The notes below the pieces were generated by a model that saw only the letters and a program-made list of their open reading frames with translations, was not told where the DNA came from and ran no database searches. Below are positions 7,807 through 14,149 of a DNA stretch of 16,113 nt, in pieces. Numbering within the stretch: the stretch's first letter is position 1; every line of letters begins with the position of its first letter. Source of the stretch: CAZADS01 sp964483985 (GTDB lineage: Bacteria > Pseudomonadota > Alphaproteobacteria > Thalassobaculales > Thalassobaculaceae); the NCBI GenBank assembly GCA_964483985.1, contig CAZADS010000021.1, positions 1 through 16,113 on the forward strand, read 5' to 3'. The position numbers and the translations under genes are program-made.

Positions 7807-9549
7807 ATGCAGACGTTTGATCCATTCCAACGTGAGATAATTCGGCACGCATTCGATACCATAGCTGACGATATGGCATTAACTCTTATGCGTACTTCGC
7901 ATTCGGGTATAATTCGCGACTCTCTCGATTTTTCTACGGCATTAAGCGATGCCGAAGGCCAAACAATTGCTCAAGGAGTTTGTACGCCTATGCATCTTGG
8001 GTGTTTCTATGATGCGATCAGTAAAGTTGTTAGGGATTACAAGGGAAATATTCACGCTAAAGACGTATTTATTTTTAATGATCCTTTTGTTGCTGCAGGC
8101 CAACATTTGCCAGATATATATATTACTATGCCAATTTTTTATCGTCGTAAGATTGTTGCTTGGGCAACTACAGTCGCGCACCATTCTGATGTTGGTGGAA
8201 TCGTTGCTGGTAGCAATGCCCTTGGGGCATATGAGATTTATCAAGAGGGCCTTAGGATCCCAATCGTTAAATTCCTAGAAAAAGGAGTAGCTAATAAAGC
8301 TCTTTGGGACGTTATTGCTCTAAACGTTAGGACTCCCGAAAAAGTTATAGGTGATTTGCAGGCCCAAATTGCGGCTTGTAAAAGTTGTGAGCGCGAATTG
8401 TTTGAGCTTTTTGAACGATACGGTGCAGAGACAATACTCGGATATGCCCAACATCTTCAAGAATATGCGGAACAATTGACCCGAGCGGAGATACGAGAGG
8501 TTCCAAACGGTGTTTATCGTTTTACAGATCATATCGATGGGTTAGGTAAAAGACCGAAACCTATTGTTTTGAAAGTTACAGTCACAGTAGAGGATGAAAC
8601 CGTTCAAGTTGATTGGACCGGTTCTTCCGGTCAGGTTCCGGGCGGCATAAACCCATCGTTTCCATTTACAAAATCATGTGCTTACGCTGCCTTGCGCTCT
8701 ATATTAAGTAGTGAAATACCGAACTGCGAGGGGTTCGCTCGCCCCATCACTGTGACGGCGCCTCTTGGTTCAGTGTTAAATCCTAAATTTCCAGCCCCGT
8801 CTGGGGCACGTGGTATTACAGGTTACCGGATGATCGACTGTTTATTTGGAGCATTAGCTCAAGCAGTGCCAAATAGGGTGACGGCGGATACCACCGGAGG
8901 GTCGACTGTCCCTACTATTGCAGGTTACCTCGATGGGACAGCCTACGTATTTTGTGAGACGTTTATGGGCACGTGGGGCGCTACCAGTAACCATGACGGT
9001 CAAGAAGGTGTCCCGCATATGGGAGCCAACCAGTCTAACGTATCAATCGAGATGATTGAACAAGACTACCCAATTAGAATTAACCAATACGGTTTTGTTC
9101 CAGATAGTGGAGGCGCGGGCAAGTTTAGAGGGGGATTGGCATTAATTAGGGAATATGAGTCATTGGCTGATAACGCTATCTTAAATGTGCGCTCAGACAA
9201 GAGGGATTATCCACCCCACGGCTTGTTCGGTGGTAAAGATGGCAAACCCTCTCTTAACATTCTTAATCCTGGACGGAATGATAAGTTACTTCCTGTACTG
9301 ATGACTGAAGTAGAGCGTCTTAACAAGGGCGATGTATTCCGACATGTTATGGCCGGCGGCGGCGGATTTGGTGATCCATTAGACCGCGATCCTGATAGTG
9401 TCCTACGGGACGTGGTTGAAGAAAAAATTGGTCGCGAAACTGCAGAGAGCGATTATGGTGTTATTTTCCTCGATGGTCCTAACGGTATAGGTATTAATGA
9501 TGAAGCTACTTCAGATAGACGACGGACTTTAAGAGAGGCTGTGAAATGA
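7807..9549 (+). CDS. hyuB: Hydantoinase/oxoprolinase family subunit B (HyuB-type)
   Basis: This is the partner subunit (580 residues) of the preceding HyuA. In this family HyuB carries the metal-associated hydrolytic half that acts on the ATP-activated intermediate. The N-terminus FDPFQREIIRHAFDTIADDM is characteristic. Next come RDSLDFSTALSD, the NDPF turn at 91-94 with His100 and Asp103 just after, and the HHSDVGG motif at 125-131, which probably includes metal ligands. Near the C-terminus, glycine-rich MAGGGGFGDP begins at residue 515. A G-rich run (GGGGGAC) sits a few bases ahead of ATG 7807. The last codons overlap the next gene by four bases. Length is normal and no defects are visible. 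Confidence 0.92.
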   Translation: MQTFDPFQREIIRHAFDTIADDMALTLMRTSHSGIIRDSLDFSTALSDAEGQTIAQGVCTPMHLGCFYDAISKVVRDYKGNIHAKDVFIFNDPFVAAGQHLPDIYITMPIFYRRKIVAWATTVAHHSDVGGIVAGSNALGAYEIYQEGLRIPIVKFLEKGVANKALWDVIALNVRTPEKVIGDLQAQIAACKSCERELFELFERYGAETILGYAQHLQEYAEQLTRAEIREVPNGVYRFTDHIDGLGKRPKPIVLKVTVTVEDETVQVDWTGSSGQVPGGINPSFPFTKSCAYAALRSILSSEIPNCEGFARPITVTAPLGSVLNPKFPAPSGARGITGYRMIDCLFGALAQAVPNRVTADTTGGSTVPTIAGYLDGTAYVFCETFMGTWGATSNHDGQEGVPHMGANQSNVSIEMIEQDYPIRINQYGFVPDSGGAGKFRGGLALIREYESLADNAILNVRSDKRDYPPHGLFGGKDGKPSLNILNPGRNDKLLPVLMTEVERLNKGDVFRHVMAGGGGFGDPLDRDPDSVLRDVVEEKIGRETAESDYGVIFLDGPNGIGINDEATSDRRRTLREAVK

Positions 9550-10337
9550 CCATTTTTCAACCTATTACATTCAAAGATGGTGCTGCTTATGACAATATGA
9601 TGGGCGTTTGGAGCCAGTTAGTGGGTGATATATTTTTGAATTGGCTAGATCCTGAGCCAAACAAGAATTGGATTGATATTGGTTGCGGGAGCGGTGCATT
9701 CACTGAACAAATTATTGAACGAACATCACCAAATAAGGTTGTAGGAGTTGATCCATCGAGTGCACAACTAGGATTTGCTCGTTCTCGACCAGCAACCAAA
9801 TTTGCTGTATTCGAAAAAGCCGATGCCATGTCCCTACCTTACGACGCAAACTATTTTGACGCATCTACCATGGCGCTGGTGATATTTTTTGTGCCCGACC
9901 CCAAACTGGGTTTGGCGGAAATGGTTCGTGTAACTAAACCTGGCGGCTTAGTTGCTGCGTACGCATGGGATGTTTTTGGGCAAGGTTTACCTTTAGAACC
10001 TTTTCAGGCCGAGTTTCGTGCTTTGGGAATGGAGTATCCATTACCTCCCAGTGTTAACGTCTCAAGATTGGAGGCACTTCAGGAACTATGGCAAGAAATG
10101 GGACTAAAAAAAATTGACTCCCGGGTGATTGAGGTAGAGCGAACATTCTCCTCATTTGAAGAATTTTGGACAATAACCTCGAATTCTTCAGTGTTACAAC
10201 AAACGCTAGAAAATATGAACGCCGACGCTTTGTGTGATTTAAAGACCAAAGTAAATTGTCGTTTACCAGCGGACTCTCAAGGACAAATCACTTATTCTGC
10301 TCATGCAAATGCCATAAAGGGGGTGGTGTCTGATTAA
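9546..10337 (+). CDS. Class I SAM-dependent methyltransferase (Methyltransf_11/25 type)
   Basis: This is a 263-residue soluble methyltransferase with a Rossmann-type SAM-binding domain: motif I DIGCGSG at 44-50, the acidic strand VVGVDPS at 65-71 that contacts the ribose, DAMSLPY at 93-99, and the post-core segment LAEMVRVTKPGG at 123-134. The N-terminal AAYDNMMGVWSQLVG lead-in is common in UbiE-like and small-molecule methyltransferases. The C-terminal third has no motif I can assign, so the methyl acceptor is unknown. The start ATG overlaps the hyuB stop as ATGA, so its translation is coupled to hyuB and it probably acts in or on the same pathway. That functional link is inference. No terminator is obvious after its stop. 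Confidence 0.88.
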   Translation: MTIFQPITFKDGAAYDNMMGVWSQLVGDIFLNWLDPEPNKNWIDIGCGSGAFTEQIIERTSPNKVVGVDPSSAQLGFARSRPATKFAVFEKADAMSLPYDANYFDASTMALVIFFVPDPKLGLAEMVRVTKPGGLVAAYAWDVFGQGLPLEPFQAEFRALGMEYPLPPSVNVSRLEALQELWQEMGLKKIDSRVIEVERTFSSFEEFWTITSNSSVLQQTLENMNADALCDLKTKVNCRLPADSQGQITYSAHANAIKGVVSD

Positions 10338-10485
10338 AAGTGCTTTCCTTTGTTTATTGATTTTAAAAAATGATATTAAACTTATGAACTGTGGCGATCG
10401 ATTGGTTTGAGAAGATAGATGGATCACTTAAATTTTTATGCTTGGAGTTCGGTGTCCAGAGATTTTTCTTATTCGGATTGTTATC

Positions 10486-10872
10486 TTAAATTGGCTTTGG
10501 GTTGCCAGATTTATCCAATGCCACAAAGGTAAAAACGCCGTCAGTAACTTTGACTCTTTTCCCCACGCGATCTCTTAAAACCCAGGCTTCAAGGTTTATG
10601 GTCACTGAAGTTCTACCAGTATTTTTGATGGATGAATAAACACAAAGTACATCTCCAATATAAACCGGTTTCAAAAACGACATTTTCTCGACGCCAACGG
10701 TAACAACTCGACACTGAGCATAGTTAGTGGCGCAAATTCCTGCTGCAATATCCATTTGTGAAAGAACCCACCCGCCGAAAATATCACCGGCGGGATTGGC
10801 ATCAGCGGGCATAGCTAATGTCCGCAAAGTTAACTCTCCGAAGGGGTTAATTTTTTCCAAAAATTTAGACAA
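10486..10872 (-). CDS. yciA: Acyl-CoA thioesterase, YciA family (hotdog fold)
   Basis: This 128-residue cytoplasmic enzyme hydrolyses acyl-CoA thioesters. The single hotdog domain opens with LRTLAMPADANPAGDIFGGW, very close to the E. coli YciA N-terminus. It contains the catalytic-region Asp41 in SQMDIAAG, then RVVTVGVEKMSFLKPVYIGDV and a TSVTINLEAWV strand. The likely start is a TTG codon at 10870-10872. There is a stop five codons upstream and no in-frame ATG between them. The first internal ATG (Met21) would delete the conserved LRTLAMPAD segment. No strong Shine-Dalgarno is seen. The gene converges on the methyltransferase gene, with about 150 bp between their stops. It looks like an independent housekeeping gene, not part of the amide cluster. 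Confidence 0.9.
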   Translation of the reverse strand: MSKFLEKINPFGELTLRTLAMPADANPAGDIFGGWVLSQMDIAAGICATNYAQCRVVTVGVEKMSFLKPVYIGDVLCVYSSIKNTGRTSVTINLEAWVLRDRVGKRVKVTDGVFTFVALDKSGNPKPI

Positions 10873-10907
10873 AGGGTTGAACTTTCATGTTTCAAAGAAT
10901 AACAAGA

Positions 10908-10936
10908 TTTATAAAACTTTGGTTTTGGTCCTACAA
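10908..10936 (-). promoter_or_regulatory. Possible promoter for yciA
   Basis: On the minus strand TTGTAG (10936-10931) and TATAAA (10913-10908) are separated by exactly 17 nt and end about 35 bp ahead of the TTG start. The -10 matches well, the -35 only in TTG. This is a low-weight candidate. Confidence 0.25.
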
Positions 10937-11043
10937 CAGGGTTGTTCAAAACCCATAAAATTTTCGGCTTTTAATAGTAGCTGTTGGATAAATGATGCTA
11001 TAGACATCCTTTTGAAACAAGGTTTTGACAAATGTCGGCAACC

Positions 11044-11205
11044 ATGAGCTACGCTCGCGTTCCTATCCGCTAATGGGTATGAGCATTTAGCTCTATCTCA
11101 ACACGAAAACTTCCAACTTTGGACTGAGAGCCGTGATTTTTGAGTGCTGGGTCGCTTTCACATAGTTCATGAGGAATCGAATTTGAAAGTTGGAGCCGGA
11201 TAGGA
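11044..11205. repeat. Nested inverted repeats with two small hairpins
   Basis: Outer arms TCCTATCCG (11061-11069) and CGGATAGGA (11197-11205) are perfect 9-bp complements. Inner arms TCCAACTTT (11112-11120) and AAAGTTGGA (11186-11194) are another perfect 9-bp pair. The two 3' arms lie only 2 nt apart. Two hairpins share the arms ATGAGC and GCTC: 11044-11056 with loop TAC and 11079-11093 with loop ATTTA. The arrangement could be a structured RNA on either strand or a small MITE-like remnant. No flanking target duplication is visible. Confidence 0.4.
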
Positions 11206-11842
11206 TGATGTTTTGTTAAATACCAAAACAAACCAACTTCATATAGTTTATTACAAAAGCGCGTCTGTTAAATCTCTTCGAAGGGGAGTAACGTTGGATA
11301 AACCTCTGAAAGCGTTCTACCAACGCTAAATATACTTTTACATTTGAATCACGCGCCGGTTGGGATTTTGACACTTTTGATATTGGGTGCTTCCTGCACT
11401 GTGAGGGTGACCGGTTTGCCGGAAATGCTTTCCTAAATGGAAAAATAGGATTAGCTATTTTAATATATCTCTTTTGTCATATAAATCCGAGAGCTATGGA
11501 TTGAACCTACTTTGAGATCAATTAGAGATACGATAGAGAAAAGCAGTGTTCCCCCACATAATCTTTATTGTGAGTATGGAAAATTTCTAGGCGCTATATC
11601 AGTTAATTAAAAAAAGCTTGGTTTGAGTCACGAATTTGTTTCTCTGATATCATCGAAATAGCATTGCAGGTTTCCACTCGTTGTGACCACAAAATGGGTC
11701 GGTCCTATAGATATGGGCACTGGCGCAATGGTTAGCATTGAAAAGATTTCGCTTCGTTCTCTAGATTTCTGGGTTTTCCTTAGCCTAGTTGAGTCAGATT
11801 TTATAAGCGTTGGACTTTCTTAATGTTTAATAAAGGTTTGTG

Positions 11843-11901
11843 ATGCCAGTGTAATATATACTGGTGAGAGATCACCTTAAAAATGGTGTTTGTACTGGCA
11901 T
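11843..11901. repeat. Compact multi-hairpin block
   Basis: ATGCCAGT (11843-11850) pairs perfectly with ACTGGCAT (11894-11901). Competing with it, CCAGTGTA (11846-11853) pairs with TATACTGG (11857-11864) with one G-U and a 3-nt loop. GGTGA (11863-11867) pairs with TCACC (11872-11876) around a GAGA tetraloop of the GNRA class. CACC (11873-11876) can also pair with GGTG (11884-11887). The block sits 418 bp ahead of dctP and could be a switching leader RNA or a protein-binding dyad. Confidence 0.4.
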
Positions 11902-11965
11902 GTCTAGTATTTCCTTTATAACCTCATATTTTGTAATTAGAGGACTCGATGTAGACATATTTCCA

Positions 11966-11999
11966 CTCAGTCTCCCTGAAAACTGAGGCCAAATTCAGG
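11966..11999 (+). ncRNA. Candidate H-type pseudoknot
   Basis: Stem 1 is CTCAGT (11966-11971) with ACTGAG (11982-11987). Stem 2 is CCTGAA (11975-11980) with TTCAGG (11994-11999). The 5' arm of stem 2 lies in the loop of stem 1 and its 3' arm just after it. This gives loops of 3, 1 and 6 nt, the last being GCCAAA. That is the geometry of a compact H-type pseudoknot, as in small riboswitches, but the sequence does not match the preQ1-I or SAM-II cores I know. Function is unknown. Confidence 0.3.
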
Positions 12000-12307
12000 T
12001 TAGTAATATACAAGCATTTACCTATCCGGTTCATTTTTCTCAAATTTTAGGAATGGGAATTTGTCTAAGGAATTATAAGGAAATCAACTTTTCTTTAAAA
12101 ATTTCCGTTCGATATAGAATGCGCTAAAAATCGCCTAATTTGTTAACCGTAATGGTTTCTATTTTCGATTTGGTCACTTATCTATAAACTGAGCAGAACC
12201 TAGTTACAAAATTAAAGAAAGGTAATCATTTACAATAAGCTACATTTTGTTAACGTTGGGGCTCTGGAAAGGCGCCATTTGAAGAGTGTCAATCCATAAT
12301 CAAACAT

Positions 12308-12313
12308 GGGGAG
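12308..12313 (+). promoter_or_regulatory. Ribosome binding site deciding the dctP start
   Basis: GGGGAG lies 5 nt before ATG 12319. The upstream in-frame GTG at 12286 would add 11 polar residues ahead of the signal peptide and has no comparable site. Confidence 0.65.
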
Positions 12314-12318
12314 CTGAA

Positions 12319-13470
12319 ATGCTAAGTTTTCGAACTTTTATAACCGCCTTAGTCGGCGCAGGGATAGTTATTGCATCCACTAGCCTCGCATTTGCCATAG
12401 AGCCCATTAAACTTCGTTGGGCTTCAGATCATACGGGTCCGCCACATCCAGCTGGTATTGCCGAAGTGTATTTTGCTGAACAATTGGAAAAAAGAATTCC
12501 AGGGAGTAAGGTTCAAATTTTCTGGGCGAAATCACTTTATACCGTGCCGCAAGGTGTTAAGGCTCTGACGCAAGGTAACTTGGAAATGATCACTGGCCAA
12601 TTCGGTAAAACCTCCAGCGTGGAGCCGCTCGCAAACGTGCTTTTAGGAGCCGGAAAATTATCGACGGTAGGAGCTATTGATGGCATTGATTCAACTAAAA
12701 CCTTTAAGGAATTGGTGGCCCATTTTAATAAAGTTCACGACATCACAATATTTGGTGCAGGTCACCTCAGTATGTATATGGGAGCCGGGGCGGTAAAAAG
12801 CCGTTTAATCGGACCCGCAGATTTTGCTGGTAAAAAAATGCGTTCTATGGGACCAGCGGAAAATGCTTTGTTAAGCGCTTTGGGGGCAAACCCACAGGCG
12901 ATGGCCTTTGGCGACGTCCCGCCCGCCCTGCAAACCGGTGTAATCGATGGTCTTCTAACCTCGCTCGGTGGTTTTAATGTGACTAAAGAGCAAGCGCCAT
13001 ATTTTACTGTAGCAGGCCTTAATGGGATTGTTGGTGACTATTATTGGTTTGGTACTTCCAATCGTTGGTGGAAAAAGTTGTCGCAGGCGCAGCGTGATGT
13101 CGTGACTGACATAATATTGAATGACTTTATACCTTTTCAACGTGTTATCAACTATTGCAACGACAAACGTACGTTGGATAAATTCGTCACTAAGGACAAG
13201 AGTGCTCCCGGTATTTATGTTTTGAGTCAGGAAGAAGCTGCTGTCATAAAAAAAGCCGAAAATGGTGCTACTAATATTTGGATAAAGACTAAGGTCAATG
13301 ACTTTGGCGACAGATTAGTCGATCAATTTACCAATGAAGCTAAATATCTGGTACGAGACAATCCTCCGGGCTCTCATGCTCTTGAAAAAACAGACTGTTC
13401 GAAATATGAAAAGTATTTCACTCGCTATGGTAAAGGAACTGCGCTTTACAAGGCGAAAAACCGGAAGTGA
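12319..13470 (+). CDS. dctP: TRAP transporter periplasmic solute-binding protein, DctP family
   Basis: This is the periplasmic receptor of a TRAP transporter, 383 residues. A signal peptide (RTF followed by a hydrophobic run, cleavage probably after AFA at 24-26) exports it. The mature part begins IEPIKLRWASDHTGPPHP, the usual first strand and ligand-side loop. The GKKMRSMG motif at 171-178 contains Arg175, which corresponds to the conserved arginine that salt-bridges the carboxylate of the ligand in DctP proteins. The AFGDVPPALQTGVIDGLL helix-strand that follows is the other family signature. Length is slightly above the usual 330-350 because of a C-terminal tail. It heads a dctP-dctQ-dctM operon. 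The ligand is probably an organic acid or amide-derived acid; which one is unknown. Confidence 0.93.
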   Translation: MLSFRTFITALVGAGIVIASTSLAFAIEPIKLRWASDHTGPPHPAGIAEVYFAEQLEKRIPGSKVQIFWAKSLYTVPQGVKALTQGNLEMITGQFGKTSSVEPLANVLLGAGKLSTVGAIDGIDSTKTFKELVAHFNKVHDITIFGAGHLSMYMGAGAVKSRLIGPADFAGKKMRSMGPAENALLSALGANPQAMAFGDVPPALQTGVIDGLLTSLGGFNVTKEQAPYFTVAGLNGIVGDYYWFGTSNRWWKKLSQAQRDVVTDIILNDFIPFQRVINYCNDKRTLDKFVTKDKSAPGIYVLSQEEAAVIKKAENGATNIWIKTKVNDFGDRLVDQFTNEAKYLVRDNPPGSHALEKTDCSKYEKYFTRYGKGTALYKAKNRK

Positions 13471-13491
13471 CATTAGTAAAATAGGAGATTT

Positions 13492-13523
13492 AAAGGGGTT
13501 GCTACTTTTGTGACGGCCCCTTT
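13492..13523 (+). promoter_or_regulatory. Stem-loop between dctP and dctQ
   Basis: AAAGGGG (13492-13498) pairs perfectly with CCCCTTT (13517-13523). In RNA the stem can extend inward by two G-U pairs and one G-C pair. It follows the dctP stop by 21 nt and is not followed by a T-run, so it is unlikely to be a full terminator. Like the hairpin at 1307-1337, it sits directly after a binding-protein gene, where it could raise binding-protein yield over membrane subunits. Confidence 0.5.
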
Positions 13524-13554
13524 GATCTTATTTGAGCGAGCTTATTTTTGAAAA

Positions 13555-13559
13555 GGGAG
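13555..13559 (+). promoter_or_regulatory. Ribosome binding site deciding the dctQ start
   Basis: GGGAG lies 5 nt before ATG 13565. The earlier in-frame TTG at 13532 would place this sequence inside the coding region and adds 11 residues not needed by the family. Confidence 0.55.
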
Positions 13560-13564
13560 TGGAC

Positions 13565-14116
13565 ATGAATGAATTCCTCACTTTTTCACATCGTGTAAAA
13601 GAAGCAATTCATTTGGTGCTTGGGGGTATAGCATCAGCAATATTATTGCTCCTGACTTTGTTCGCGTTGCTGGAAATTATTCGTCGTTATATTTTTGGAG
13701 TTGTATTCGAATGGGGGCAAGATGGAATCATTGTTGGGATGATTTCGGCGGTTGCGTTCTATTTTGTGGTAACTCAAATTCGACGAAGCCATTTAATCAT
13801 GAATGTTATAGTGCAATTAATTCATGCACGGGGTCATTATAGAGCAGTTGGTTTAATGAAAATTGCCGTATCGGTGATTATATTACTTTTTTGCGGGTCT
13901 ATTGGCGTTACCGGTTGGTCGACTCTTAGTTATGCGTGGGATAGAGACCTGTCCACCTATAGCCTTTTGATACCTTTGTGGCCTTTTTATCTCATCTTGA
14001 TGTTTGGATTTCTATTGATGGCTTTGGTAGCGTTTTTGCAGACGATTGAGGACATAATTAGCCTTGTGCGTGGAGAATATCTAGACGCCGAGGTCGAAGT
14101 GACCACCGAAATTTAA
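13565..14116 (+). CDS. dctQ: TRAP transporter small permease, DctQ family
   Basis: This is the small inner-membrane subunit (183 residues) that bridges the periplasmic receptor and DctM. Four membrane helices are evident, at about 18-38, 52-72, 96-118 and 130-157. The family's FEWGQDG-type turn lies between helices 1 and 2. The IRRSHLIMNVIVQLI segment follows helix 2, and the IPLWPFYLILMFGFLLMAL stretch forms helix 4. The acidic C-terminal tail (LDAEVEVTTEI) is cytoplasmic. The gap to dctM is 33 bp. Assignment is secure from topology, motifs and neighbours. Confidence 0.9.
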   Translation: MNEFLTFSHRVKEAIHLVLGGIASAILLLLTLFALLEIIRRYIFGVVFEWGQDGIIVGMISAVAFYFVVTQIRRSHLIMNVIVQLIHARGHYRAVGLMKIAVSVIILLFCGSIGVTGWSTLSYAWDRDLSTYSLLIPLWPFYLILMFGFLLMALVAFLQTIEDIISLVRGEYLDAEVEVTTEI

Positions 14117-14149
14117 TTTCCCGTTGGTAATGATTGTGGGAGCAGTTTA

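Larger units (their letters stand above)
10873..12318. other. 1.45-kb divergent intergenic region between yciA and dctP
   Basis: No convincing protein gene is seen. The longest open frames (65 codons without ATG on the minus strand at 11267-11070; about 50 codons on the plus strand ending at 11823) are no longer than expected by chance in AT-rich DNA. I see no tRNA, tmRNA, RNase P, SRP or known riboswitch core. It does contain an unusual number of inverted repeats: 11044-11205, 11292-11327, 11843-11901 and 11966-11999. Near dctP there is a repeated TTTGTTAAC word. It may hold one or more structured RNAs, a long dctP leader, or decayed genes. I saw no promoter for dctP that I would defend. Confidence 0.6.

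Noticed and set aside
5681..9549. HyuA/HyuB pair as acetone or acetophenone carboxylase
   Set aside because: The subunits share the superfamily, but no carboxylase small subunit or ketone-pathway gene is present. A cyclic-amide hydrolase role fits the amidase and transporter context better, though it is unproven.
10338..10485. Intrinsic terminator between the methyltransferase and yciA genes
   Set aside because: I could not find a G/C-rich stem followed by a T-run on either strand in this convergent gap.
10727..11047. Plus-strand open frame of 106 codons across the yciA start
   Set aside because: Its first half is antisense to the conserved YciA N-terminus and it has no ribosome site. The second half is within chance for AT-rich DNA.
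11061..11205. Complete MITE or insertion sequence bounded by the 9-bp repeats
   Set aside because: No target-site duplication flanks the repeats and no second copy is in the window, so it is kept only as an inverted-repeat structure.
11070..11267. Minus-strand 65-codon open frame that reads rather protein-like
   Set aside because: It has no ATG. By a rough estimate several frames of this length are expected by chance in the gap, and I cannot match it to a family. It might be a gene remnant but the sequence alone does not support that.
11498..11507. Minus-strand GGTTCAATCC, resembling a tRNA T-arm
   Set aside because: The flanking bases do not form the 5-bp T-stem, and no acceptor or anticodon arm can be built around it.
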